Below are positions 7,868-16,613 of a DNA stretch of 64,000 bases, in pieces. The DNA comes from Halogranum amylolyticum (lineage in GTDB: Archaea > Halobacteriota > Halobacteria > Halobacteriales > Haloferacaceae). Position numbers and translations under genes: made by a program. Position 1 is the first letter of the stretch. Each line of letters begins with the position of its first letter. The stretch spans positions 1-64,000 of the forward strand of contig NZ_FODV01000014.1 of the NCBI RefSeq assembly GCF_900110465.1, written 5' to 3'. Under the pieces are notes generated by a model. That model ran no database searches, was not told the DNA's origin, and saw only the letters and a program-made list of their open reading frames with translations.

Positions 7868-8145
7868 GGGTGTAACTGCGCGAACTGTCGAGACAGCGTT
7901 TGGGACGCCTACACCACCCTGGAAATCATTTCAGAGTTTTCTTTGTCGCCCCCGTGGGAGCCGTCGGTTGATTTTCGTGTCTCTTCTTTGCAGATGGGCG
8001 CTCGAGCGTCGGCATGGTGCCGATTAACCAACACGCTCGATTTTGTTGGTTGATGAGTTGCGAATGGCCCGCTCAAGTGGCAGTGTACGATGCGAACGAC
8101 CCAGACCAGTATACAGTGATCTCTCGAAACACGCCCACTACACCG

Positions 8146-8555
8146 ATGGTCGAGATTCCTGACTCACTGCAGTGTCTGTGTACTGCGTCTGTGACCGAAC
8201 AAGGAAGATCGTACCGTATCGAGATCCCACGTGACGAATTGAGCATAGCGAACTCGACGTCGGCGAGTTCTATCGTGTTGACGTGCTCACGCACACTGCC
8301 GCGGCGTCGCCGAGTGAGTCCTCCGACGCCGCCCCGAACGCGGCGCCAGAGACACAGCAGGGGCCGCCCGTCGATGAGGGTGAGCTCCGTGAGGTCACGA
8401 TCGAGACGCTCGGTGAGCAAGGTGACGGTATCGCGAAGGTCGAACGTGGCTACGTCGTCATCGTCGACGGCGGTCGGCCTGGCGAAACTGTAGAGGTTGA
8501 CGTGCATACGGTTCGTGAGAACGTCGCCTTCGCCGAGATTATTGCCGACTTGTAG
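8146..8555 (+). pseudogene. TRAM-domain protein, copy 1, one-base deletion
   Basis: The frame from ATG 8146 reads MVEIPDSLQCLCTASVTEQG and SYRIEIPRDEL, then shifts; the next frame continues LDVGEFYRVDVLTHTAA and holds the TRAM domain (REVTIETLGEQGDGIAKVER, then GYVVIVDGG and VRENVAFAEII) to 8555. Against the intact copy at 36568-36981, one base is missing near 8240-8250. TRAM is a small beta-barrel RNA-binding domain; standalone TRAM proteins are thought to act as archaeal RNA chaperones. A rescue start at 8283 would make the TRAM domain alone. Confidence 0.75.
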
Positions 8556-8644
8556 CGGTGAGAGCCCAGCAGAAAGATCAGTGTTTACGGTGTCGGCCGT
8601 TCGCGGCCCGAACTCATACCTCCCTCGAGGGCAGGTGTAGCTAT

Positions 8645-8978
8645 ATGGGAAAATTCACCAGTTCGGTCTCGACTCAACGCCTCGTCGTACTGACGCTGTT
8701 GTCGACAATGACTGGTGGAGCGGGATTTTGGCTCTGGCGAAGGCAGGCACCACTCTCACAATGGTATCGAGAACACACTGAACAGCGGTTTAACTAGTGG
8801 AGACGTATCAACGAGACAAAAACAATTCGGGCTATTGCTCTCAGCACAGTGCCGATCGCAACTGGAATCGGAACGGCGGCTCGATACGCTCGAAGAGGCA
8901 CTCGCAGATCTTCGCCGGCAGCGGCAACTGGAATCTGACACATCGGAGGTAACTAACGGACATACCGAGAGGCTCTAA
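8645..8978 (+). pseudogene. Possible short membrane/coiled-coil protein, frameshifted
   Basis: From ATG 8645 a 50-aa frame has one hydrophobic helix (LVVLTLLSTMTGGAGFWLW) and stops at 8797. The neighbouring frame continues with a heptad-like, charged segment (LESERRLDTLEEALADLRRQ) to 8978. Joined, they would form a helix-anchored coiled-coil protein of about 110 aa. No family is recognised and the join is speculative. Confidence 0.3.
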
Positions 8979-8985
8979 CAGAAAC

Positions 8986-9324
8986 ATGTCCGACACCGAT
9001 GCTCGATATAACGTTCGCGACTGTACGCAGAATCCCGATCACGCATCGATCAACGAGGTCTGTGAGCGACTCGTGTCGCGAGCGAAGAATCCGCGATCCA
9101 ATCATCAAAATGTGCATTTCGACGTCGCAATGGCCACCGTTGTTGACCGCTATGGTGAGGCGGCCGTTCGAGAGATCGTCCAACTTGTCCTTGTCGGGGA
9201 TGTCTCGTTTCGAACTGCGGCCGCGGACCTCGATATGCGTTCGGTCGACGGCGTCCGAATCGGTACGACGGCACAGTGGATTCTGGGGGAATTGAATAGC
9301 ACGACAACGGACAACTCTGAGTGA
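8986..9324 (+). CDS. Hypothetical protein, 112 aa
   Basis: A soluble acidic protein with a helical middle (DVAMATVVDRYGEAAVREIV) and a segment VSFRTAAADLDMRSVDGVRI that could form a helix-turn-helix. No family is recognised. It starts 8 nt after the preceding frame. The plus-strand codon use fits a real gene better than the overlapping antisense frame of 159 codons. Confidence 0.5.
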   Translation: MSDTDARYNVRDCTQNPDHASINEVCERLVSRAKNPRSNHQNVHFDVAMATVVDRYGEAAVREIVQLVLVGDVSFRTAAADLDMRSVDGVRIGTTAQWILGELNSTTTDNSE

Positions 9325-9470
9325 CCGGCGAACGGCGTCGGTGTCCCGTACCGCCACGCTATCAGTGTGCCACGAATTCCTAGCGCGGTAGTCTACTCGA
9401 TTCGTCTCACGATGGGGTGTCGTCTTCGCCACGGGATGTCGTTAAGATTCAATCCACTGTACTGTTCAGT

Positions 9471-9944
9471 ATGAATCTCCCGAGACCCTCGCTTCGCGAT
9501 GTTGCCCGCGGCGCTGGTGTACTCGCGGTGCTCAGCGGCGGGTATGGGTTCTTGGCGATGCTAGGTGCATTCGGACCCGTTTCTTGTTGGACGAGTCGGA
9601 CAGCCACCGAGACCAGCAGCGGAGCGTCCACTACTGTGGTCACTCGTGGCTGTGAGGCAGGTATCGACTATCTCTTCGGAAGCACGGGTGGAAATGCTCC
9701 GGTTCTGTTTTTCTGGGCCGTGATGCTCATCGGGCTTGTTGCCATCGGTGGCGGTGCTGCGTGGGGTGGCTATCGACACCTCACTTGGGCAAGCGCAGTC
9801 GTTGGGACAATCATCTCGATCATCGGTGTGATGAGCATTGGATGGTACTTCATGTTCCCAACGCTGTGCTTGCTGATTGCCGCGATTGCGCTCACTGTCA
9901 AGGCCCGCCGAGAGAGCACTGGGAGACGCCCAACGGCAATTTGA
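9471..9944 (+). CDS. Hypothetical membrane protein, four helices
   Basis: Starting at ATG 9471 (after GTACTGTTCAGT), the 157-aa protein has hydrophobic helices near residues 14-34, 79-98, 102-122 and 124-142, with a Cys-containing loop (CW, then RGCEAG) between the first two that would lie outside the membrane. The end is basic (KARRESTGRR), as for a cytoplasmic tail. Function not recognised. An upstream start at 9417 would add 18 residues without hydrophobic character. Confidence 0.6.
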   Translation: MNLPRPSLRDVARGAGVLAVLSGGYGFLAMLGAFGPVSCWTSRTATETSSGASTTVVTRGCEAGIDYLFGSTGGNAPVLFFWAVMLIGLVAIGGGAAWGGYRHLTWASAVVGTIISIIGVMSIGWYFMFPTLCLLIAAIALTVKARRESTGRRPTAI

Positions 9945-10174
9945 GAACGGCATCCGCCACGACGAGGGAGATTCCGGTTCTCCAGCGAAGATCACCTCGT
10001 GTTGGACTTGATCGACTGTACCGCTCCATGCTCAGTTGAGAGCACCGGAAACGGTGGTGTCTGTATCAGGTACGCAAGCGTGGTAACCAACGCAAGTCGC
10101 CTAATTCCAGAGCTGTTGGGTGACAGAATTGCGAGTGCGTTGCGTCTCAGTTTCGAAGGCTCGTATGAGTGTAT

Positions 10175-10393
10175 TCAACCAGTGAGCCGAAGCCCATCCG
10201 TTGCTTCGTAGAGATAGCCTTTCAACAACAACTGCTCGAGGAGATCCTGTGCCTCGGGCCGCTCGAAGCCACCTGCAGTGAGGAGATCGACAGCTGCGTC
10301 GTGCGTAATCGTTTCATCGTCATTGACACCCTGCATGATGAGTCCAAGAGCAGCCTCTTGTGATGGTGTCAGTGGAGTCGACGAATTCTGCAT
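10175..10393 (-). CDS. 72-aa winged-helix-like protein, copy 2 of 3
   Basis: The sequence keeps LTPSQEAALGLIMQ, ITHDAAVDLL, FERPEAQDLLEQLLLKGYLY and GLRLTG. It is closer to copy 3 (60.5 kb) in the ERPEAQDLLEQ block than to copy 1. The gene stands alone, with no downstream partner in operon distance, so each copy appears to be an independent transcription unit. Confidence 0.82.
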   Translation of the reverse strand: MQNSSTPLTPSQEAALGLIMQGVNDDETITHDAAVDLLTAGGFERPEAQDLLEQLLLKGYLYEATDGLRLTG

Positions 10394-10421
10394 TATCTCG
10401 AGTTCTGTCAGCGACCACCGA

Positions 10422-10434
10422 GACTGTTGGGGTT
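10422..10434 (-). promoter_or_regulatory. Conserved upstream element of 72-aa gene, copy 2
   Basis: Minus-strand AACCCCAACAGTC ends 28 nt before the ATG (10393), one base different from the element of copy 1 at the same distance. Confidence 0.6.
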
Positions 10435-10598
10435 ATCCATTGACCTCCTCCGCTCTCAGTCGCCATTCGTTGGGCTGAAAGCTCTGTGTTGGGAGGAACT
10501 TTGACCCGAGCTGTGGACTACTGTCTCAAGACACCGTAGCCGTACACCCCATTCGTTAAGGGGCCATCTACACGACGGCGAAAGACGAATGTGGTCCT

Positions 10599-10796
10599 AT
10601 GGGTCAGATATGGATCGCAGAGTGTCACACCTGCGGCACCGATGATGGCCCAATCTGGCGGGAACACCGTCGTGAATCTTGGAGTAGGGGTGAGCAGCAT
10701 AACTCGGAGTCTGCGAGCGACACAGCTGAGAACGATCCGGTTCTCGTCTGTCTTACCTGTGGTACGACTCGAGGTCGACACCCCTATCGTGAGTAA
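10599..10796 (+). CDS. Small two-CxxC zinc-ribbon protein, 65 aa
   Basis: The protein starts MGQIWIAECHTCGTDDG and ends with VLVCLTCGTTRG, giving C-x2-C and C-x2-C about 38 residues apart, a zinc-ribbon layout common in haloarchaeal micro-proteins. An overlapping longer plus-strand frame lacks any such motif. Function unknown. Confidence 0.55.
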   Translation: MGQIWIAECHTCGTDDGPIWREHRRESWSRGEQHNSESASDTAENDPVLVCLTCGTTRGRHPYRE

Positions 10797-10876
10797 CTTC
10801 GCGACTTCAGAGGAAGTACCGACAGTTAGAACCCGCCGATTGCACGAAATCACCAAATAATCCGTTCGATTTTCTG

Positions 10877-11596
10877 TTACTTGTGGGCACCAATCGCGTA
10901 GATCCATCCGTCAGCGATCCCGACGTAACACATCCCGTGTGCCAGTGCGACTTCTGTGTCCATGATGTAGCCCGCCATCCCGAAATCTGGGACTGGAATG
11001 TTGATCGTCCATACAGGACTGTCGCTCGTCTCGTAGACAACGACAGAATCGCTCCACGGAACGACCACACCACCGTCGCCAAAAACGGGTGACTGATTGG
11101 CGCCATGTTCCGTCGACTGCCAGCGAATCGACCCATCAGAGATATCGATCGCGACGAGCCCACCGTGATAGGTATTCACGTATGCAGTATCCGCTGGTGA
11201 GGGAATCACGTTCCCATAGTCTTCGTCGACGATGGCCGTCCGCCACAACACGGTTCCATCGGCGGTATCGGCTGCGACGAGTTCTTCGGCGATGCCCGGG
11301 ACGTACAGACGGCCGTCGGCGACCGTTGGTGTCCCTTGAATGTCAGGACAACACTCATCCGGTGTGGCAATCTGTTCGCTCCAGCGTGGCTCACCAGTGG
11401 CCGCATCAAGTGCCGCAATACGCCCGTCGGTTAACCCCACGTAGACGCCGTCACGATCCGCACAAGTCGCCGTGTAGCACTCCCCGTCAATGGGTGTTCG
11501 CCACTGTCGGGTACCATCCAGCGAATAGGCATACACCGCGTTGTCGTCGTCGCGCGTCGCCAGGTAACACGTACTTGAGGAGATACCAGACGACAT
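10877..11596 (-). CDS. PQQ-type beta-propeller repeat protein, 5' truncated
   Basis: The visible 239 aa hold five or so blades with the signature A-x-D-x-x-(T/D)-G-x-x-x-W (AALDAATGEPRW, VAADTADGTVLWR, VAIDISDGSIRWQ). Family members are usually 350-450 aa, often exported. The first ten residues (MSSGISSSTC) are only the antisense of the adjacent Cys-rich gene, so the true N-terminus with any signal peptide is missing. The junction is near 11570. Likely role, by family, is a scaffold or sugar/PQQ-dehydrogenase-like propeller; no catalytic residues can be named. Confidence 0.75.
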   Translation of the reverse strand: MSSGISSSTCYLATRDDDNAVYAYSLDGTRQWRTPIDGECYTATCADRDGVYVGLTDGRIAALDAATGEPRWSEQIATPDECCPDIQGTPTVADGRLYVPGIAEELVAADTADGTVLWRTAIVDEDYGNVIPSPADTAYVNTYHGGLVAIDISDGSIRWQSTEHGANQSPVFGDGGVVVPWSDSVVVYETSDSPVWTINIPVPDFGMAGYIMDTEVALAHGMCYVGIADGWIYAIGAHK

Positions 11597-12185
11597 CGTC
11601 GTCGGCTACTCCCGTGGTTACGCGGATATCTTAGCACACGACTTCTCAGATCCGGTGGAGTGGCGAGGCCGTCGAGTCCACATCCTCGGAGGTAGTCCAC
11701 CCAAGCAACTCACCGTCATCGACCAGTTGACGCAACCGACGCTGACAGGTGACCCACCGGCCGACATCGTCGGCCTCGATTGGAACGGTCTGCATCGCGG
11801 TGCGCAGTTCGGCGAGTTCTGGACGGATAGTGGGTGGGACGATAGCGGTCGCGACGCCGACCACCTGATGGTCCGAGCAACGGTCCGGCACGGGCTTGGC
11901 CACATCCGTTCGTTTTGGGAGAATCAAGGCGTCTGGCCGGAGAGATCAGTGGATCGGGCTGGTCAGACTCAGTATCAGCCCCCGACACCGGCCGACCTTC
12001 ACTCATCAGTTTGTACCGAGTGTGAAGACGACGTCTGGGCGGGGTTGCGTAGCCCATTCGTCGCGGAGTACGATACTGGAGAGATTTGTGGGTACTGCTG
12101 CTACGAGTGTTACTTCACGCACCGCACTCGGAACCATCTCGAGGAAATCATGGGCGAAGCCAGTGTCTACATCCCGCCCGCGTAG
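11568..12185 (+). pseudogene. Cys-rich haloarchaeal protein (second copy), 5' truncated
   Basis: The frame is open from 11568 with no ATG: IPDDIVVGYSRGYADILAHD, then the first possible start GTG 11655 (VEWRGRRVHILGGSPPKQ). From GLDWNGLHRGAQFGEFW onwards it is about 85-90 percent identical to the protein at 1152-1664, with the same cysteine pairs (C-x2-C, CGYCCYEC). The sequence before GTG 11655 still looks coding, so the gene has lost its 5' end at the junction with the beta-propeller gene. Function unknown; zinc binding is inferred from the cysteines. Confidence 0.65.
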
Positions 12186-12269
12186 TATTATCTCGGGTTC
12201 CAAGTTCGCTCAGAACGCGAGTTTCTCCGAGCGTCACCCTCACGCACCAAGACCATTTTCCGGTCTCGG

Positions 12270-12677
12270 TTACTCGTAGTAGGGTTTTCGCTCAATCACA
12301 TCTGCAAAGCCAACTGACTCGCTCACATCAGTGACCTCAACAGTTACTCGTTCGCCTTGTTCAGTATCAGGGATGACGAGAACGTATCCACGGTCAGTAC
12401 GGGCAATGCCATCGCCCTGGTCCCCGATATCTTCGATGTCGACGGTCCGCTGATCTCCTTTCTCAACCGGTGCGAGGCTCTCCCGGTTCTGCACCACCTC
12501 GGGGGTTGACCGAGTGGTATCGTTAGTATCAGTCGCAAAGACAGCCACGCGGTGAACATCACCCACTTGGACATCGCCTGTTGTCACTTCTTCTTTCGGC
12601 ACTTCGAGAACGTATGAGCCTCGCTGCTCATCTACCCGGGCGCTGAAGAGGCAAAGTAAGTCATCTGGAATTTGCAT
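12270..12677 (-). CDS. TRAM-domain protein, copy 2
   Basis: The 135-aa protein has an N-terminal beta domain (MQIPDDLLCLFSARVDEQRG, SYVLEVPKEEV), a linker, and a C-terminal TRAM domain (RTVDIEDIGDQGDGIARTDR, then GYVLVIPDTEQGERVTVEV). Layout is the same as the proteins at 8.1 and 36.6 kb but it is the most diverged of the three. Expected role: RNA binding, possibly an RNA chaperone. Single gene, own promoter. Confidence 0.85.
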   Translation of the reverse strand: MQIPDDLLCLFSARVDEQRGSYVLEVPKEEVTTGDVQVGDVHRVAVFATDTNDTTRSTPEVVQNRESLAPVEKGDQRTVDIEDIGDQGDGIARTDRGYVLVIPDTEQGERVTVEVTDVSESVGFADVIERKPYYE

Positions 12678-12879
12678 GTGTAACGCTCGTCTGTGAATCT
12701 TGTTGCTCTCTCACCTTAACTTGGTGATTAGCAGTACGGAGGACACGTCTACGGCATCGTTGTGAACTCAGGTAGTGAGGCACTGAGCCGAAGGCTGAGA
12801 AACCGCTCCTCGCCGGCGAGTTTTTTCTGCCCCCGAAGGGTGCGGGGCATTCCAAACTGGAGTGCTCGCGAGACAACGC

Positions 12880-13008
12880 ATGGCGACGAGTGACTACGCA
12901 GTGGTGTCGTTCGACGACTCCGACACTCGGCGTGACCAGATGCACAGTACTATCGATTAGTGGATCGACGACCTCGTCGAATCCGTCGACGACGCACAAA
13001 CGAGCGCA
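12880..13008 (+). pseudogene. ArdC-like antirestriction/DUF1738 protein, N-terminal remnant
   Basis: From ATG 12880 the frame reads MATSDYAVVSFDDSDTRRDQ then MHSTID, a stop (TAG, 12958), and WIDDLVESVDDAQTSA. Haloarchaeal plasmid ArdC-like proteins begin with this pattern (SFDDSDTR-DQMHSTI-x-WIDDLV). All downstream parts, including any HEXXH metalloprotease motif, are missing. This marks an old mobile or plasmid segment. Confidence 0.6.
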
Positions 13009-13205
13009 GTGGACTGCTCATCGTTTTCAGTTCGGCGCATCTGTGCGTAGAGATAGAACGATTCAGTAGAACGGTCATACTGCAACGTGGACATACGAAA
13101 CTCGTAGTCCTCGTTTAACAGGTACTCACCAATCAGCGTTCCCTCCGAGTGCTCGGGAATGGGTGTGATAACGATTCTATACTCACATGCACAACATTCA
13201 TTCAT
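12957..13205 (-). CDS. Hypothetical Cys-containing small protein
   Basis: Starting at ATG 13205 the frame reads MNECCACEYRIVITPIPEHS, then YLLNEDYEFRMSTLQYD and SFYLYAQMRR. Three cysteines near the start could bind metal. The last 25 codons overlap the ArdC remnant in antisense and are probably not native. Not recognised; could be spurious. Confidence 0.35.
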   Translation of the reverse strand: MNECCACEYRIVITPIPEHSEGTLIGEYLLNEDYEFRMSTLQYDRSTESFYLYAQMRRTENDEQSTALVCASSTDSTRSSIH

Positions 13206-13364
13206 TTTCTTACTACTGTTCAGGTTTCCACTTTTTTGAATGTTAGTACATGCCATCTGTGCTCCCGTCCGTACCGAGTCAGCAGCAGGGTTTCCCAGAT
13301 CGTCAGAGCCGCTTGCATATGTTATATAGTTGTGAGCTACCCTCCCTACCGCTCGCCTAACGGC

Positions 13365-13793
13365 TCACTTGAGGATGGGGCTTCCTGCTTCCGAGACGTG
13401 CTTTGCAGGAACCGAAGTGGTTCCCGTAGGGAGCGCAGTCTCCACGGGCGTTAACGAATCGCGGCGCGATTCGTTCGCCACCCAGAAATCAAAGATTTCT
13501 GGTGACGTTGATTCGGAACGTCCCGCTCCTAACTGCTTGATACCACGAGAAAGAATATTCTACACCGCGTTCCAGTCTCGATCTGCGGTAAAGCCACAAC
13601 TCGGACACGAGTGTTCACGCACCCACAGTGACTTGTCAGTCTCGACACCGCACGCCGCACACTCCTTTGTCGTCCCTCTCGAGTCAACAGCGACAAAGTG
13701 CGCACCCTCACGCTCGCACTTGTATTCGAGTAACGAGAGGTACATTCGCCACGCCACAGACACTGTGTTGCGGCTGTTTGATGGCGGTTCCAC
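13365..13793 (-). pseudogene. TnpB (IS200/IS605 family) C-terminal remnant 1
   Basis: The frame holds CEREGAHFVAVDSRGTTK, then C-x2-C (CAACG) and C-x2-C (CPSCG), DRDWNAV, a TAG stop (about 13559-13561), and NILSRGIKQLGAGRSES through to a stop at 13365. This is the zinc-finger and last RuvC segment of TnpB, an RNA-guided nuclease of IS200/IS605 elements. About three quarters of the gene is missing. The 3' part contains perfect hairpins at 13453-13475 and 13482-13502 inside the frame. Confidence 0.8.
13453..13502 (-). repeat. Palindromes in tnpB remnant 1
   Basis: Two perfect inverted repeats with three-base loops: AACGAATCGC-GGC-GCGATTCGTT (13453-13475) and CCAGAAATC-AAA-GATTTCTGG (13482-13502). 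They lie in the sense-strand 3' end of the tnpB frame, where the guide (omega/re) RNA of IS605 elements is encoded. See related palindromes at 20.6-20.8 and 39.2 kb. Confidence 0.7.
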
Positions 13794-13840
13794 CCAGTGA
13801 AAAGGAGCCGATTCACACCAACTGGTGACCGAGTGTGATA

Positions 13841-14118
13841 ATGGTTGACCGAACGGAGACTACCCCGTGGTTCCTCACGATGGGCGGCAGTGCGATCTTT
13901 TTCGAGCGGCAGAACATCGCGCCGATGCTTGAGATGGCCGCCGAGCACGGTGTCGCCGTCTCCGGCTCCCTTTCGCACTCATTTCGGTCATCGCCATCGG
14001 TGGCATGGCCTGGGAGTTCCATCAGGTTGATCCGCTACTCTCCGACAAGCACGATTCGGCAGTCGCTGAGCGGGCTGGTTCGCCGAACCGGGCGGGGGCA
14101 AGCGTCGACGACGACTAA
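13841..14118 (+). pseudogene. Possible small membrane protein, frameshifted
   Basis: From ATG 13841: MVDRTETTPWFLTMGGSAIF, FERQNIAPMLEMAAEHGVAV; the next frame then gives LISVIAIGGMAWEFHQVDPL and ends SVDDD at 14118. The join would be a one-helix protein with a cytoplasmic acidic tail. Family not recognised; frame change near 13975. Confidence 0.35.
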
Positions 14119-14329
14119 GACTCGAGCGGCAACCACCTCCCAAATAATGTCGATCAGTTAATACGGAGTGGTTTTAGCCCACTCGCTATTCATATGGTCA
14201 CCATCAACACGCAACGGTCGGGGTAACTCTGATCGGTCACCGGCATTCAGGTGCGTCCACACACTGGATAGTATCCTCACCGTTTACCCTTTGGTCGATT
14301 ATCTTGTGGTCAAGGCGCGAGGCGATTGA

Positions 14330-14479
14330 CTCGAGTACGCTGCCACCGCTGACGTGGTCAAAGACGGACCAGACACAGCAGAAGTCACGGAAGTGCGAGT
14401 CCGATTCGAGGAGAGCAGATGGTCGCAAGAGTTAGTCGAGTTGTTCCTTGCACTCCCCGAAGGAAGTTCAAGAGACTAA
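14330..14479 (+). pseudogene. C-terminal remnant of unknown protein
   Basis: After a TGA at 14327 the frame reads LEYAATADVVKDGPDTAE, then VRVRFEESRWSQELVELF and ends LALPEGSSRD. The composition is typical of a haloarchaeal gene end, and the same frame is open for some 40 codons before the TGA. Nothing else in 14119-14635 looks coding. Confidence 0.35.
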
Positions 14480-14635
14480 GCCCTACATTCTGTTCAACCG
14501 AGAAAATCGCGTCGTATTCTTCCTTGGTCAGAAAACGCGGCTGCGACGCGCGAACTCACGTGGACGAGTGGGTCAACCTCACCCAACGTCTCGGTTAGCG
14601 TTAAGCAGTCTCGACGTGCGGACGAGGCACCAAGG

Positions 14636-15616
14636 TCAAGACCCCCCATGCCCGTTCGCTCTCGATGCCGTCTCGGTCGCCGTCCAGAACGCGCTCGCCT
14701 TCGCCTCGCCGCGTTCCATCAAGTCCTCGAGGAAGTCGGGGCTGCGGTCGAGCTTCGACTCAAGGTCCAGTTCCATGTCGAGGTCGATTTCTCGGAGTTC
14801 GATGGGTTTGTAGCGCTCGTCGTCAATGACACCCTCGTCGATCAGGTCGTTGATCGCCTCGATCATGTGTTTCTCCTGTTCAAGCGAGAGGTTCCCCGCG
14901 AGCTCGTTGCGCCGATCAGCGATGTCGGCGAGCGAGTGGGGCGTCTCACTCGTCGCCACGGGGTTGATCCGGACAATCCAAATCTCGTCGGGCTTCTCCT
15001 CGGGATCCACCTCGCTGACGAAGTGACGGATCGGGGGGTTCTGCGAGAAGAGTCCGTCCCAGTGGCCGGCGCCATTGATCTCTACCGCCCGAAAGAAGTT
15101 CGGAATGGCGGCCGAGGCCAGCAACGCCGCCGAGTTCTGCTCGCCGTTCGCGAACACCTGGAACGACCCCGACTCGACGTCGACCGCTCCGACGAACAGG
15201 TGCGGCGGGCTCGACGGCACGTCGTCGTCAAACTGGACGTGTCGTTCGACGGTCTCTCGTAGTTCACGTTGGGCCGACACCGACCCGCTGTGGCGGTAGG
15301 GGCTTACACCAAACGAGCCGAACTCAGCGGTGAGCCGACTTCCTAAAAGCGCCGCGTTGTTGACGAACCGGTCCCACGGAGTCTCGGCGGCGATATCGTT
15401 CCAGAAGGCCTCCAGCCGGTCGATGGCCCCCTGAGTGTCGCCTCTGCGGAGGCCGTCCCACGCGAGTGCCGCGCACATCGCTCCGCCGGAGGTCCCGCTC
15501 AGCGCCCCGATCTCGTACTCGTCAGGAAGTTCTTGGAGGATCGCTCGGAGGACCCCTGCGGTGAAGGCTGTGTGACTCCCGCCGCCCTGACAGGCGATCG
15601 CGACCGTGGTCTCCAT
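14636..15616 (-). CDS. Patatin-like phospholipase
   Basis: The protein of about 326 aa starts METTVAIACQGGGSHTAFTA; alternative starts lie at 15628 and 15649. It shows the oxyanion loop GGGSHTAF, the nucleophile elbow G-T-S-G-G (Ser about residue 39) and the catalytic Asp in GHWDG (D-G). These are the Ser-Asp dyad marks of patatin-family lipid acyl hydrolases. No signal peptide is visible, so it acts inside or at the membrane face. It is a single gene with an AT-rich upstream region. Confidence 0.92.
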   Translation of the reverse strand: METTVAIACQGGGSHTAFTAGVLRAILQELPDEYEIGALSGTSGGAMCAALAWDGLRRGDTQGAIDRLEAFWNDIAAETPWDRFVNNAALLGSRLTAEFGSFGVSPYRHSGSVSAQRELRETVERHVQFDDDVPSSPPHLFVGAVDVESGSFQVFANGEQNSAALLASAAIPNFFRAVEINGAGHWDGLFSQNPPIRHFVSEVDPEEKPDEIWIVRINPVATSETPHSLADIADRRNELAGNLSLEQEKHMIEAINDLIDEGVIDDERYKPIELREIDLDMELDLESKLDRSPDFLEDLMERGEAKASAFWTATETASRANGHGGS

Positions 15617-15744
15617 ATCCTCGACCATGTTATTTGATTTGAACCCCACTACTATTGAAATCTTGGGCTCTGTACTCTATTGAAAACGACAGACTGCGTC
15701 GGGATTACTCCGTAAGAGCTTGAGAAGACGGAGCCGAGAAGACG

Positions 15745-16239
15745 ATGCAAGGTCACCTCGAAATCCTCGACTACGACGACTCGTGACAGTTCTACACGAC
15801 ACGGCGACTCCAGATTCGATATGAGGACAATCTCGTCCAGAAAGAAGTCGACCTCCTCGAGACGATTCGAGAGTTACTCAGACAGATCGATACTGCTCGC
15901 CAGTACTTCAAGACGCTCTACCTCCAGCGGGAACTCTCACAACTCTCACGACAGGTAGTCTACGTTGGGGTTCTCGCGATCGTCGTCGCCAATCTCACCA
16001 TCAGGGCGTTCGACAACAGGTGGACGCTCGTGCTCTCCTACGGTAGTTGGGTGGCCATTTTCAGTCTCGCGTTCGGACTGACCATCTTCCCCATTGCACT
16101 CCTGTTTTCGTATGCATTCCGTGTGGCGACCGTCACTCGTCGGACCGTCGTCTTCGGACCGTTCAACCGTAGGAAGAACAGGAGACTGACAGCGACTGGA
16201 ACATCTGAAGGTCGAGTCGTCGTCCCAGCCGTGCGGTGA
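15745..16239 (+). pseudogene. Two-helix membrane protein interrupted by one stop codon
   Basis: From ATG 15745: MQGHLEILDYDDS, then TGA (15784-15786), then QFYTTRRLQIRYEDNLVQKE and a coiled region (LLETIRELLRQIDTARQYF), followed by two hydrophobic helices (VVYVGVLAIVVANLTI; VAIFSLAFGLTIFPIALLF) and a basic tail ending at 16239. A Trp codon (TGG) changed to TGA would explain the stop. The rest of the frame is intact for 150 codons, so the change is recent, or a base error. Similar coiled plus two-helix proteins occur in haloarchaea; function unknown. Confidence 0.6.
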
Positions 16240-16613
16240 CGACAGTGCGTTCGAAACGAGCGGGTCGATATCGATCCGAAGGGCACAACGGCATCAATAC
16301 TGGTCTGGGGGCTTCCATTTCCGCCGTATCGTCGTGCTGCTGTCAGACTGGGTGGGTGAGCATTGCTCACCGTTCGGCACGGCCTTCGGGTTCGCGACGT
16401 AATCGAGTGAGTCGCACTTGAACACGAGCGCCATCGATTCTCCCGCGGAGACCATGCACAGAGAGACGGCGGCGAGTAGGGAAACGTCCGGCCTCCGCTC
16501 ACCACTTCTCAGACGGGAGGTCGGTGACATCCTCACGGCGTATCGAACGGTCGAGACATTCTAGCACTTCGTGTACGACCTGATTCTGCGTCGGCTTGCT
16601 CTCTACGCCGAAC
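16240..16613. other. Gap between membrane pseudogene and radical SAM gene
   Basis: Short frames exist on both strands but none shows a recognisable motif or plausible start. No repeat or RNA gene was seen. Confidence 0.5.
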
